Origin: Candidatus Iainarchaeum sp.
GTDB taxonomy: Archaea; Iainarchaeota; Iainarchaeia; Iainarchaeales; UBA10219
Reading direction: 5' to 3'
Length of the DNA: 64,000 bases
Assembly (NCBI GenBank): GCA_018304425.1
Contig: JAGVWE010000007.1
Span: 1-64,000, forward strand
Positions 6,882-15,123 of the stretch are shown in pieces. Under the pieces are notes generated by a model that ran no database searches, had not been told where the DNA came from, and worked only from the letters and a program-made list of their open reading frames with translations. Every line of letters starts with the position of its first letter. Position 1 is the first letter of the stretch. The position numbers and the translations under genes are program-made.

Positions 6882-7625
6882 TCAGATTCTTTCCAGCAGT
6901 TCAGTCAGCCTATTTTGGTCTATCCTGAGCATTCCTGCGGCATCAGCGAGGGTGCCGTCTGTTTTGAATCGATCTAGTTTTTGCTTGAAGGTGCGGACGA
7001 GTTTGGGGTCGAGGCCTTTGGTGCGGGCGCGCTGGCCTTGCTTGACCACCCAGAGCTCTGGGTGGCTGTTTAGGAGGGCGTAGAGGTCGGCGACGTCTTT
7101 CGTGCGTTTGAAGGCGTCCGTGCGTTCGGGGGCCGCTTTGAGTTTCATTTCGATGAGGACTTTGGCGGCGGGCACCAGGATGGGGACACCTTTGACTTTT
7201 ATGCGCGTTTTTTCGCCTTGGTAGACCTTTTTGAGGAGGGGTTCGGGCATGGCGTGCGGGCAGGGCGTGGGGGTGGCGAGGTCGAAGTAGATGTAGGAGA
7301 GGTTGTGGATGGGGTGTTTCTTGCTTTCTTCTGGGTGGAGTTCTTGTTCGGTTTCGCTGTGGAAGATTTTCACCCAGCGGAAGGTCGAGTGGCGGTGGAA
7401 CCCCATTTTTTCCAGCTTGGCGTCAATGGTTCCGGGCTTGACTTTTTTGGGGTCGAAGAAGATGTCGATGTCCCTGGAGCCGAGGTGGACCACGTCCAGG
7501 CCTTTGAGGAGGTAGTGGACGGCCCAGCCGCCCATGAGGCCGATGCGGGCTTGGTCCCTGTTACTGAGGTTTTTAAAGAACTCGTAGAGGAGTTCGTCGG
7601 ACTTTTCAACCATGAGTTTTTCCAT
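6882..7625 (-). CDS. AbiEii-like nucleotidyltransferase, putative type IV toxin
   Basis: The 247-residue protein has the nucleotidyltransferase core: GLMGGWAVHYLL (about 28-39) is the Gly-Gly motif and GSRDIDIFF (about 48-56) supplies the paired Asp of the metal site. The central part (KVLIEMKLKAAPERTDAFKR) has the Lys-rich helix usual for AbiEii and related enzymes, and the C-terminal 60 residues are helical. The regulator gene lies directly upstream, four bases away. This order, regulator then nucleotidyltransferase, is that of type IV toxin-antitoxin and related abortive-infection modules, where the toxin is thought to modify tRNA or another target with nucleotides. Confidence 0.7.
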   Translation of the reverse strand: MEKLMVEKSDELLYEFFKNLSNRDQARIGLMGGWAVHYLLKGLDVVHLGSRDIDIFFDPKKVKPGTIDAKLEKMGFHRHSTFRWVKIFHSETEQELHPEESKKHPIHNLSYIYFDLATPTPCPHAMPEPLLKKVYQGEKTRIKVKGVPILVPAAKVLIEMKLKAAPERTDAFKRTKDVADLYALLNSHPELWVVKQGQRARTKGLDPKLVRTFKQKLDRFKTDGTLADAAGMLRIDQNRLTELLERI

Positions 7626-7629
7626 GGCC

Positions 7630-8349
7630 TCACATCCGGTTGTCCAGCCATTCTTCCAAGAGCAGCCTGCCCTGTTCCTCGGCGAGGCCTCCCATGCTCA
7701 GGAGGTCGCTTAGCAGGATGGGGGCGGGCGCGACTTGGAATCCCTTGACCTTTTGGCCCTGCCCGAGGAGGGATTCTATGCGGGTGGGCACGAGGAAGAG
7801 ATTGGCTTGGCTCTTGGAGGTCGCGCGCAGGCAGTTCTTGGCGCGCAGGTAATTCTCCCACTGGCCGGCGTCGGCTTCCCGGATGTAGGCGTGAACTTGG
7901 TCGGTTTTCACGTAGGGGTGGTAGAGCTCGCCGCCAGCGAAGGCAGTGAGGGCATAGGGTAGTTTGGCTTCCTGGAGGAGCTTCAGGGTTGCCGTGAAGC
8001 CGAGGGGGCTATAATAGTCGATGGTATCTAGCCCGCTGAACGGCCGGGCCAGCGAAATAAGCTTGACGAGGTCGCTTGCTTTGGCCACGCGGTACTCGGA
8101 GGTCTTGGAATCCTTGACCACATAGCCGTTTTTCTCCAGTTCTTTGGTTACAAAGGTGTACGTGGGGCCGTACGTGAGGGATCTCCCGTCAATGATCGGG
8201 AAGGGCGTCTTCTGCTTGTATTTAACCTCGTCGTCCTTCTTGTTCAGCAAGGCGACCGCGCCCTTGCGGAGCGCCAGAATGCTCCAGGTCTTGTCCTTGT
8301 TCTTTAGCATCCAGAGCAGGGAAACTAGCCGCTTATCTGTCAACTCCAT
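7630..8349 (-). CDS. winged-helix antitoxin/regulator of the nucleotidyltransferase module
   Basis: The first half contains a winged helix (YTFVTKELEKNGYVVKDSKTSEYRVA spans recognition helix to wing, about residues 65-92). The second half (about 105-239) is the unnamed domain often found next to nucleotidyltransferases. The gene starts at an ATG that follows a palindromic operator and TATA box by about 25 bp, so the mRNA is leaderless. It precedes the toxin by four bases. The expected role is neutralising or repressing the toxin operon, as AbiEi does. Identity with true AbiEi is not certain because the C-terminal domain looks different. Confidence 0.6.
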   Translation of the reverse strand: MELTDKRLVSLLWMLKNKDKTWSILALRKGAVALLNKKDDEVKYKQKTPFPIIDGRSLTYGPTYTFVTKELEKNGYVVKDSKTSEYRVAKASDLVKLISLARPFSGLDTIDYYSPLGFTATLKLLQEAKLPYALTAFAGGELYHPYVKTDQVHAYIREADAGQWENYLRAKNCLRATSKSQANLFLVPTRIESLLGQGQKVKGFQVAPAPILLSDLLSMGGLAEEQGRLLLEEWLDNRM

Positions 8350-8352
8350 ACT

Positions 8353-8373
8353 ATTATCTGTTAAACAGATAAT
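8353..8373 (-). promoter_or_regulatory. operator palindrome and TATA box of the AbiE-like operon
   Basis: The arms ATTATCTGTT (8353-8362) and AACAGATAAT (8364-8373) are perfect around a single central base. Directly upstream on the minus strand is a TATA-rich stretch (about 8372-8384). The start codon at 8349 lies four bases downstream. A repressor bound here would cover the transcription start, which fits autoregulation by the upstream winged-helix protein. Confidence 0.65.
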
Positions 8374-8640
8374 ATATAAATATAACGAATAGTGGCTATT
8401 ATAGGTTAATTGCTCCCTCTGAGGTCTCTAACTAATTCTGGAGCTTTATTTGCAACTTATATAATTGCTGAATCAAACCATCTGGCCCCTATCACTATCC
8501 AGTGATATATCCTTGTTTGGTGATCTGCTTTACAGAAACACAGAAACCGTTATTAACCAGAACAACCCTTAAGGTGGTTAGAGAAACTTTTACCGGTTCG
8601 CGGAATCGGAACCCTAGTTTTGGAGCCCACCGGTGGCGTT

Positions 8641-9402
8641 ATGCGCGGGATTTTGCTTGCTTGTCTGGCCGTGCTTGCTTTGCTGGCCTTGAGTGGCTGC
8701 GTGATTGGGGGGTTTGGCGGCGTCATCGTCAAAGACCAATACGACGCCTTGGCCGTGGACTGCCTCCGCAACAACTGGTCGTCGCCCAAGACGCAAATGA
8801 ACTGCCTTGCCGGCGTGGGCGTGAAGCCCATGCAGGAAGGCGGCAACAACGGGAGATACACCGAGTTGTGCGCGGACTTCGCGCCCATGATTCTCTCGGG
8901 AAGGCTTGAGTACGTGTATGCGTCGGAGGAAACCGCCCTCACGCGCGCAATCGTCTACGACTGCGAGCAACGCGTGAAAGAAGCGGCCCGTGGGCAAGGC
9001 ATCGTGAACTTTTTCACGCTCCCCCAGGAACTCTACAACGAGATGCGCGAGACCTGCGACACCCACCGCTGCATCGTGGAATGGATCCTGGCCAAGAACC
9101 TGCCGGCCGACCTCTGCCATTATGCGGAGGAGGACACGGACATCTGCCTGTGGAAAGTTGCCATGCAACGCAAGGACCCAAGCCAGTGCAAGTACTACCT
9201 GCCCCTTGCTTCCATAGTCTGCTATTACAACGTGGCCCACGACACGGGTGACATCGCCTTGTGCGAAAAAATACGCGAGGTCGCCAAGGAAGAAGAGGGC
9301 TTGTACCAGGAATGCCGGGAAAAGACCTGGACCGAATACCGGCAGGGTAAGACGACCTCCTACGTCGACGAAGCCGCCACCCAAACGAATTTAAGGAGTT
9401 AA
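8641..9402 (+). CDS. Cys-rich lipoprotein
   Basis: The start at 8641 gives a classic lipoprotein signal, MRGILLACLAVLALLALSGC, with a lipobox LSGC whose Cys (residue 20) would be lipidated. An in-frame ATG at 8620 would add seven residues ahead of the signal and is less likely. The mature part of about 230 residues contains more than ten cysteines, several in CxxC-like or paired spacing (CDTHRC, CKYYLPLASIVCYY). This suggests a disulfide-stabilised helical repeat fold on the cell surface. No known family is obvious. The next gene, also Cys-rich and anchored, follows 15 bp later. Confidence 0.7.
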   Translation: MRGILLACLAVLALLALSGCVIGGFGGVIVKDQYDALAVDCLRNNWSSPKTQMNCLAGVGVKPMQEGGNNGRYTELCADFAPMILSGRLEYVYASEETALTRAIVYDCEQRVKEAARGQGIVNFFTLPQELYNEMRETCDTHRCIVEWILAKNLPADLCHYAEEDTDICLWKVAMQRKDPSQCKYYLPLASIVCYYNVAHDTGDIALCEKIREVAKEEEGLYQECREKTWTEYRQGKTTSYVDEAATQTNLRS

Positions 9403-9417
9403 CCGCTTATTCTCGCC

Positions 9418-9822
9418 ATGCAGGGCAAGCTCTGGTTGGCGTTGCTGGTGATGGCCCTGGCTTACTACTGGTTCGTGTGGGCCCCCCAAGGGCAAGCCCC
9501 CGTGGCGCAACCTCCACCGGCCGTGGACGCCACGGCCTGTTCCGCCAGGCTCTCAGCGGCCCAGGAGTTCGCCGCGCAACACCGTTCCTGCCGGTCCTCG
9601 GATGACTGCTTCCCGGTCACGGTGGCCCAACTCGACCCGGTAACCGGTTGCCAAACCGTTTTCGACGAACTCGTGAACATCGACGAGGCCGAGGCCCTGG
9701 AAGGAAAAGTGAACGGCTTTTTCGCCGGCGGTTGCGGGGAGCGCGTCGTGTACTGCCCCCTTGAACGCGCGGAAGCCCCCACCATCCGGTGCGTGGCCCA
9801 GCAGTGCGCGTGGGCAAAATAA
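9418..9822 (+). CDS. anchored Cys-rich extracellular protein
   Basis: An N-terminal membrane anchor (KLWLALLVMALAYYWFVW, residues 4-21) is followed by a Pro/Gln linker and a domain of about 95 residues with eight cysteines (ACSARL, HRSCRSSDDCF, GCQ, GGCGERVVYC, RCVAQQCA). The pattern resembles small secreted inhibitor-like domains. A function cannot be assigned. It probably shares a transcript with the lipoprotein gene upstream. Confidence 0.65.
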   Translation: MQGKLWLALLVMALAYYWFVWAPQGQAPVAQPPPAVDATACSARLSAAQEFAAQHRSCRSSDDCFPVTVAQLDPVTGCQTVFDELVNIDEAEALEGKVNGFFAGGCGERVVYCPLERAEAPTIRCVAQQCAWAK

Positions 9823-9848
9823 GCCAGGCCCGACGCGGGCCCGGAACC

Positions 9849-11327
9849 TCACTCGGTGCGGATGTCGAAGGTCTTCTGGATGGTCTTCCGCTCCAAGGGG
9901 TTGAAGGCATCCGAGTAACGGATGAGCAGCAAACAGGTCTGGATGAAGTCCTTGGGCGTCTGCTTGGGGGCCGTGACCAGGAGGCGCGTGTCCTTCTCTT
10001 TTCGGCCGGGCGCGATGGAGTCAAAGCTCTTCAAGCCCTCGATGGAGGCCCAGGAACTGTCGCATTTCACGGAGTCCAAGGCGACGCTCACGCTTTGCAC
10101 GTCCACGTCCCCCTTGTTCGCCAGTTCAATGGTGTCGGTCTCGGTCTCGTACTTGCCCGTGGTCGGGTCCTTGGACAACACGAACTTGTCCGCGACCCCC
10201 TCCAAGACCAAGGCCACGGCCTTGCCTTCGACATCCAGTTCCACGTTCAAGGACTTCTCCCAGTAATCGGTCTTCAACTGCATGCGGGCATTGATTTTGT
10301 CGTTTGCGGCATTGCTTGGGACTTCAATGCGCAGGTTAATGGTTTCCGCGGACTTCGAGCCATAGCCGATGGAGTCCACGGTCTCGGGAAAGAACGTGAA
10401 CCATTGCCTGACAACCTCCGCGGGGTTGTTCTGGGTGCGGATGTCCTCCAGGGAAACCCTGACGTCCTTCAAGTCGAAGTCCTTGTTGTTGTTGCTTACC
10501 TTGACCTCTTTTTCCTTGACGTCGCCGGCGTTCACCTTCCCGTAGTCGAGGCGCGAGACGTTGACCGTGACCTTGGAGGGGTCGAATTCGATGAGGCTCA
10601 ACACGACGTCCTTTTTCTCCCGCGTGTACTTCACCCGGACGCTGCCCTTCTTGTCCTTGCCGAGCTTCTTCTTGTCCGCGCCTTCCTTGACGCTGATGGT
10701 CAACGGGATTTCGTCCGAGGAGTTGCCGCCCAAGGTGATGGGGTCGAACAAGATGGTGAGCGTGTCCGGCGCAAGCACGCCCTCGAACACGAAGTCAATG
10801 GTTTCGGGGGCGGGCTTCTTGTTCTTCAACTTGATTTTGCCTTGCAGGGTCTGCCCCACGACCAGGGTGGCGGGCAGTTCGAGGTCGAGGTCCACGTCGA
10901 TGTTCTTCGACAGCTCGACGAAAACGTTGTTCTCCCCCGGCGTCACCGCGAAGGGCACGCCTTTCATGGGCTTGTAACCAGAGGCAGCCACCTCGTACGC
11001 GTAATCGCCGCGCTTCAATTCCAGGGTTTTCGCGCCCGTGAAGGTCGCCAGGGGATTGGCTTGGCCGTTCGCGTAGACGCGGAGGGTCGCGTTGTTGATG
11101 GCCTCGTTCTCGCTGTTTTTCACGGAAAACGAGACCTTTTGGATGCTGCCCACGAAGTAGTCGTAGGCGAAATACCCCCCGCCTGCCACCAGGAGGAGCA
11201 CGACGAGCAGGGGCACGAGTTTCTTGGCCTGGTCCGCGGCCCCGCCGCCGGCCTCGGGTTGCTGGGCATAGCCATAGGCTTGCGGGCCATAGGGTTGGGG
11301 GTCGTCCAAGGGCATAAAACCACCCAT
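9849..11327 (-). CDS. single-span surface protein with PEGA-like and Ig-like beta domains
   Basis: The 492-residue protein has a short Pro/Tyr/Gly-rich cytoplasmic start (PQPYGPQAYGYAQQPE), a single membrane span (LVPLLVVLLLVAGGGYFAYDYF, about 38-59) and a long extracellular part. Residues about 65-125 look like a PEGA or carboxypeptidase-regulatory-like beta sandwich (ATLRVYANG...LELKRGDYAYEVAASGYKP). The rest is beta-rich with regular Lys-Asn-Gly turns, consistent with several Ig-like domains. It may be a structural or sensory surface protein. A TATA element shared with the divergent gene at 11374 lies about 20 bp upstream, making the mRNA leaderless. Confidence 0.65.
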   Translation of the reverse strand: MGGFMPLDDPQPYGPQAYGYAQQPEAGGGAADQAKKLVPLLVVLLLVAGGGYFAYDYFVGSIQKVSFSVKNSENEAINNATLRVYANGQANPLATFTGAKTLELKRGDYAYEVAASGYKPMKGVPFAVTPGENNVFVELSKNIDVDLDLELPATLVVGQTLQGKIKLKNKKPAPETIDFVFEGVLAPDTLTILFDPITLGGNSSDEIPLTISVKEGADKKKLGKDKKGSVRVKYTREKKDVVLSLIEFDPSKVTVNVSRLDYGKVNAGDVKEKEVKVSNNNKDFDLKDVRVSLEDIRTQNNPAEVVRQWFTFFPETVDSIGYGSKSAETINLRIEVPSNAANDKINARMQLKTDYWEKSLNVELDVEGKAVALVLEGVADKFVLSKDPTTGKYETETDTIELANKGDVDVQSVSVALDSVKCDSSWASIEGLKSFDSIAPGRKEKDTRLLVTAPKQTPKDFIQTCLLLIRYSDAFNPLERKTIQKTFDIRTE

Positions 11328-11340
11328 ATGTAGGGAAAAC

Positions 11341-11353
11341 GTATATTAAATAC
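11341..11353. promoter_or_regulatory. shared TATA element of two divergent genes
   Basis: The near-palindromic GTATATTAAATAC sits about 20 bp from the ATG at 11327 (minus) and about 22 bp from the ATG at 11374 (plus). These are the distances expected for two leaderless transcripts served by one symmetrical TATA box. The two membrane proteins may therefore be co-regulated. Confidence 0.5.
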
Positions 11354-11373
11354 TTTTGCAGCAATTTAGGCGT

Positions 11374-11790
11374 ATGCCTCACCTGGATGACCGCATGGTC
11401 TTCTACTCGTTGCTGGCGGCCCTGGCCGTCATCGTGGGCTTGTTCTTTTACTCGTTGGCCAACCCCCGCACGTCCGAGGGCTTCACCGAAGTCTACTTCA
11501 AGCAGGACCCCGAAGTAAAGGCGGGCAGCCTCTCGTTTTCCTTCGTCGTCGCCAACCACGAGGGCAAGGCCGTGGAATACGCGTTTGAAGTGTTCCTCGG
11601 CGGTGAGCGGTTGGATTCCGGCAAGGCCTTGGTCGAAGACCAGGGAATAAAGGTGGTCAAGGTGGACCGGCCCCTGGCCGCGCCCCTGCAGGAGCCCACC
11701 AAGCTCTTGGTCTCGGTTTCAAGGGACGGCAAGCCAGCGCCCTACACCTTGTGGTACTGGGTCGGGGAAAAGCAGTCCATCGGGGGCTAG
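11374..11790 (+). CDS. small membrane-anchored extracellular protein
   Basis: From the ATG at 11374 the protein has a short cytoplasmic start, a membrane span (FYSLLAALAVIVGLFFYSLA, about 10-29) and a beta domain of about 105 residues (SLSFSFVVANHEGKAVEYAFEVFLGGERL) resembling a DUF1616/CARDB-like adhesion fold. The upstream TTG or ATG at 11356 would add six residues, but the TATA spacing favours 11374. It is followed closely by the gene at 11794. Confidence 0.6.
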   Translation: MPHLDDRMVFYSLLAALAVIVGLFFYSLANPRTSEGFTEVYFKQDPEVKAGSLSFSFVVANHEGKAVEYAFEVFLGGERLDSGKALVEDQGIKVVKVDRPLAAPLQEPTKLLVSVSRDGKPAPYTLWYWVGEKQSIGG

Positions 11791-11793
11791 GCA

Positions 11794-12228
11794 ATGCGGT
11801 TGGCCCTGGTTTCAAGCGAGGACTCCGCGTTGGACATCCATAAAGAGGTCCGCGCGGCCCTGGAAAAGGAAATCATCAACGTCGAGGTCGTCGAGCAAAA
11901 GCTGCCCCAGGTCCTTGACATCCCGGTGTGGGTGGGGGAAAACCCGGGCTACGACCTCTACTTCGTCTTCGTCGTCTACCGCCGTCCACGCGTTGAACAC
12001 AAGGTTTTGCTCGAAAAACTCGTCTCCCTGGAAATGGATGGGAAGGCGCGCATCCTGAAAGCGGTCTCCAAGCTCGACGACGAATGGGATAGAGACGAGC
12101 TCGCCCAAAAGTGGGTCAAGAAAATCCTGCGCCAGTTGTTTCCCGGCGAAGCCGAGCCCGTGGCAGGGGAAGCCGGCGAAGAAGACGAAGAAGAAGAGGA
12201 AGCCGGTCAGGGCTTCAAATTCATTTAA
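11794..12228 (+). CDS. possible lumazine-synthase-fold protein related to archaeal riboflavin synthase
   Basis: The 144-residue product begins MRLALVSSEDSALDIHKEVR. It has the pattern of an archaeal RibC-like protein: a first strand, a conserved IPVWVGE-type turn (about 43-49), YDLYFVFVVYRRP in place of the core strand, and DGKARILKAVSKLDDE (about 80-95). An acidic tail (EEDEEEEEAG) ends it. The match is by fold pattern and is weak. No other riboflavin gene is nearby and the acidic tail is unusual, so a diverged homologue with another role is equally possible. The gene starts three bases after the previous stop. Confidence 0.35.
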   Translation: MRLALVSSEDSALDIHKEVRAALEKEIINVEVVEQKLPQVLDIPVWVGENPGYDLYFVFVVYRRPRVEHKVLLEKLVSLEMDGKARILKAVSKLDDEWDRDELAQKWVKKILRQLFPGEAEPVAGEAGEEDEEEEEAGQGFKFI

Positions 12229-13258
12229 CGCGCTTTTCCTTGAGCTTTGCCAGCTCGCTTTCCCGTTCGTCCACCATCTCACGGAAGTCCTTCAACAACT
12301 GGTTCTTGTCCCTGACTTCCAGGCGCAGGCGCTCGAGTTCCTGGGCGTTCTCAGCCCGTCCCTCCTTCCGGGCCGCGAGCTTGGCTTCCTCGACTCCCAG
12401 GAGTCCCCTGGAATAAGTGGAACGCTGGCGTGCCAGGTCCTGTTCGGCGTCCAGCAAGGCCCTCCGGGCATACCCGCTCTCCTGCTTGAGGAGGGCGGTG
12501 AGCTCCAAGGACTTCGCGGCGTGCTCCGCGTAAACGTCGTTGAGGGACTGCAGTTTCCGGTCGAATTCGAGCTGCCGGTCCAGCAGCGAATTGATTTCGC
12601 GGTTGGAAGACTCCAAGTCCTTTTGCAGGAGGGCGCGCTCGGTTTGCAGGCGCGCGTTCAACTCCATCAACTCGCGTTCGAGGCCGGCCGCGGTCTCCCC
12701 GGCGCCGAAAAAGCTTTTCCCCCGCAAGTCCAAGAACTTCTTACGGGTCTCCTCCAACTCGGCCTCCTTCTGCTCGAGCAAGACCAGCATGCCCTTCGGC
12801 GCGCCCTTCAACGCGGGCGAAAAATCGGCTTGCCTCCGGCCGTGCAGGTTGATGCGCTCGCAGAGGAACACGGTCTTCGTGAGCAGGGCCGCGAGCTTGT
12901 CCTCCAGCGAGGCATAGAGTTCGGGCTGCTCCCGGGACTCGGACAGCCTGGAATGCCCGGAAACGTTCAATGGCTTGGCTTCCTCGAGTTTGAGGTTGCG
13001 CTTGAACACCACGAGCGTGGCATTCAGTTCCCGCAGGTGTTCGGCGAGGTCCGGCTGGTGGGGCAACGGCTTTTCCTGGAACGCGGCCCGCAGGGCCTCC
13101 AGTTGCGCGGCGATTCCCTCCAAACCCTCGACGCCTTGCCGCAAGTGGTAGACGAAGGCCTCCCGGGACAACTCCCGCCAGGGCCTCCGCTGGACCTGCT
13201 CGCGCACGGTCTCCAACCGCTCCAAGAGCGGGTCAGCCAAGAACAGGGTTTCCGCCAT
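12221..13258 (-). CDS. large coiled-coil protein of unknown function
   Basis: The 345-residue protein is rich in Glu, Leu, Lys and Arg and has long heptad stretches from about residue 165 to the end (ELEETRKKFLDLRG; LQTERALLQKDLESSNREIN; KEGRAENAQELERLRLEVRD). The N-terminal 110 residues are also helical. It has no signal peptide and no ATPase motif, so it is not itself an SMC protein, but it could be a cytoskeletal or scaffold component. It overlaps the end of the convergent gene by eight bases. Confidence 0.6.
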   Translation of the reverse strand: MAETLFLADPLLERLETVREQVQRRPWRELSREAFVYHLRQGVEGLEGIAAQLEALRAAFQEKPLPHQPDLAEHLRELNATLVVFKRNLKLEEAKPLNVSGHSRLSESREQPELYASLEDKLAALLTKTVFLCERINLHGRRQADFSPALKGAPKGMLVLLEQKEAELEETRKKFLDLRGKSFFGAGETAAGLERELMELNARLQTERALLQKDLESSNREINSLLDRQLEFDRKLQSLNDVYAEHAAKSLELTALLKQESGYARRALLDAEQDLARQRSTYSRGLLGVEEAKLAARKEGRAENAQELERLRLEVRDKNQLLKDFREMVDERESELAKLKEKRVK

Positions 13259-13298
13259 ACTCCAAACTAGTAGGGTATTCGCCTATTTATTCCTATCT

Positions 13299-13750
13299 TC
13301 AACGCCCCATTTCCCGGTCTAACGTGGTCGTCCCCCGCTTTAGTTCAAATTTATTCCGAGGATAGTCAAAGGTTATCTTTACTTTTTCAAAAAAGCTGGA
13401 ACCAAAGATTATTTCTTCGTCTTTGGATTCTCTGCCTAGGTTGATGGCACAATGGCATTCCACGAGTATTTTTCGCGGCCTTTTTGTATAAGCACGCGCA
13501 CAGCCGACCGGGTCGTTACGATGCGGCTGCCCGTGTAGGTATTGCCTTCTTCCCTTTCACTTTCGTCATATTCGAGTCCAAGCATGTCAGCGACTTCCCG
13601 GGGCAACAGGATAAAATCCGAGCCACTGTCCAGCACCGAGGTAAAATTCATTTTTTCGCTTTTCCCTATGAGCGTGACGGGCATGGGCGGGCGTTTGACG
13701 ACGATGCCCTTAAAGAACTCGGTGTGCGTGCATCGATAAGTGAGCGTCAT
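13299..13750 (-). pseudogene. retropepsin-like aspartic protease, frameshifted
   Basis: The frame starting at 13750 encodes an N-terminal half with VLDSGSDFILLP, the catalytic D-S-G motif of retropepsin-like proteases (about residues 33-44). It ends early at 13436. In another frame, from about 13438 to a stop at 13299, the missing half follows: EEIIFGSSFFEKVKITFDYP matches the C-terminal signature of the same fold, where a GRDFF-like turn precedes the last strands. One lost base near 13437-13440 would restore a protein of about 150 residues. The gene is therefore either decayed or carries an assembly error. It follows the DUF5678-like gene by four bases, a known pairing. Confidence 0.7.
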
Positions 13751-13754
13751 ATTC

Positions 13755-14042
13755 TCACAAATAGCTGGCCGTTTTCTTAACTTTTGACAGCAACACTTTT
13801 GTGAGAGGAACGCCGCTCTTCTTTGTCGCTTCCACAACTTTCTTCAACTTTTCGCCGTGCGAAATAATTTTCTTGTTGTATATGGCGATCCATTCGCCAT
13901 CCTTATACTCGGATAAATCAGTGGATAAAAAGTAGCTAAACTCTGCATCAAGCGTGTGTCCCAATCCGACCCCACTATTATCTTGCTTAAATGGATATTT
14001 ATACCTTTTTATTGGCGGTATGGCTGGCTTAAATGCCATCAT
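13755..14042 (-). CDS. DUF5678-like small protein paired with the retropepsin gene
   Basis: The last 55 residues (DLSEYKDGEWIAIYNKKIIS, then HGEKLKKVVEATKKSGVPLT) have the pattern of DUF5678: an aromatic Trp-Ile-Ala strand, a K-I-I-S-H-G turn and a helix. The first 40 residues are less conserved. A TATA-like AAGGTATAAATATCC near 13994-14008 (minus strand) suggests that the transcript, and perhaps a non-ATG start, lies inside the reading frame given here, so the true N-terminus is uncertain. DUF5678 proteins often lie next to retropepsin-like proteases, as here, and may regulate or be cleaved by them. Confidence 0.55.
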   Translation of the reverse strand: MMAFKPAIPPIKRYKYPFKQDNSGVGLGHTLDAEFSYFLSTDLSEYKDGEWIAIYNKKIISHGEKLKKVVEATKKSGVPLTKVLLSKVKKTASYL

Positions 14043-14089
14043 TGCCCGGCGGTTGGTTTAAATACCTCGAACGCCTTATTACTGCGATG

Positions 14090-15079
14090 GATGTCTTCGG
14101 CCAGAACGGGGTGTGCGTGCACGCGGATTCGAACCGGTTGTTCGTGGACGCGTGCAAGAAACGCAACGAGACGATTGTCATCAGCCACGCGCACTCGGAC
14201 CATGCTAGAATCAGCCAGACCAACCGCTACCTGATGACGCCCGCAACCGCGGAAATGGTGCGGGGCCGGCTCCGCCCCGACCAGTTGCAGGTTTTGCCCC
14301 TCGGCCGGACCGCGGAAGTCAACGGCTTCGGCGTTTCCCTCCACGAGGCCGGCCACATCTTCGGCAGCGCGCAAGTGAAAATCGCCAACGGACTTACAAC
14401 CGTCGTCACGGCGGACATGAAGCTGCAGAAGAGCCTGATCAACGAGCCCGCGGAAATCCTGAAATCGGATGTGCTGGTCATCGAGAGCACGTTCGGCAAA
14501 CCCGAGTACGCGTTCCCGCCCCGCGAGAAAGTCTACGAGGACCTCATGCTGTGGGCCGCGCGCAACATCCAGCGCAAGCACTTCATCGTCTTGAGCGGCT
14601 ACGCCACGGGCAAGGCCCAGGAACTCACCAAGTTCTGCAACGAGTTCCTGGGCGAAACTCCCATCGTGCACGAAAGGGTCTTCGAGCAAAACCAGGCCTG
14701 CGAAAAGCATGGCTTGAAGCTCGGTGGTTACCTGAAACTCGACCACAACCTGAAGGACGCGAACGTCTTGATCGTGCCGCCCAGCCTCGCCGACCCCCAC
14801 TTGTTCCAGGTCATCGAGCACTTCACCGGCAAAAAAGCCTTGTCCGCGATGGCCACGGGCTGGCCCGGCAACCGCGGTTTCTCCAAGACCTTTCCCTTGT
14901 CCGACCACGCGGACTTCAACCAGCTCCTGGAATACGTCCGGCAATCCGAGCCCAGGCAGGTGCTCACCCAGTACGGGTTCCCCCGCGAGTTCGCCTTCCA
15001 GGTGCGGAGGAAACTCGGCATCCCCGCCCGCGAACTCGACGCGAAAGGGCAGAAGACAATGGGCGAGTACGCGGGCTGA
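14090..15079 (+). CDS. MBL-fold exonuclease-like protein (RNA/DNA processing)
   Basis: The ATG at 14090 lies about 27 bp after the TATA box GGTTTAAATACC (14052-14063), which favours it over the in-frame start at 14033. The protein (329 residues) has the metallo-beta-lactamase signature SHAHSDH (about 31-37), a later His in HEAGHIFGSAQ (about 84-94), an Asp in TADMKL and a final SDHADF (about 273-278). That arrangement is of the beta-CASP/exonuclease group of RNA 3'-processing or DNA-ligase-associated exonucleases. It acts in the cytosol on nucleic acid. A true mRNA-processing role is likely but not proven. Confidence 0.75.
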   Translation, partial: DVFGQNGVCVHADSNRLFVDACKKRNETIVISHAHSDHARISQTNRYLMTPATAEMVRGRLRPDQLQVLPLGRTAEVNGFGVSLHEAGHIFGSAQVKIANGLTTVVTADMKLQKSLINEPAEILKSDVLVIESTFGKPEYAFPPREKVYEDLMLWAARNIQRKHFIVLSGYATGKAQELTKFCNEFLGETPIVHERVFEQNQACEKHGLKLGGYLKLDHNLKDANVLIVPPSLADPHLFQVIEHFTGKKALSAMATGWPGNRGFSKTFPLSDHADFNQLLEYVRQSEPRQVLTQYGFPREFAFQVRRKLGIPARELDAKGQKTMGEYAG

Positions 15080-15123
15080 ACACCGCTTTTTAACCCCTTT
15101 CAGGCAACTAATTAGCGGTCCGC

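Noticed and set aside
9789..11333. Long plus-strand open frame of about 514 codons
   Set aside because: It is antisense to the anchored surface protein at 9849-11327. Its product is a Val/Leu/Gly/His-rich shadow with no domain, as GC-rich coding DNA often produces.
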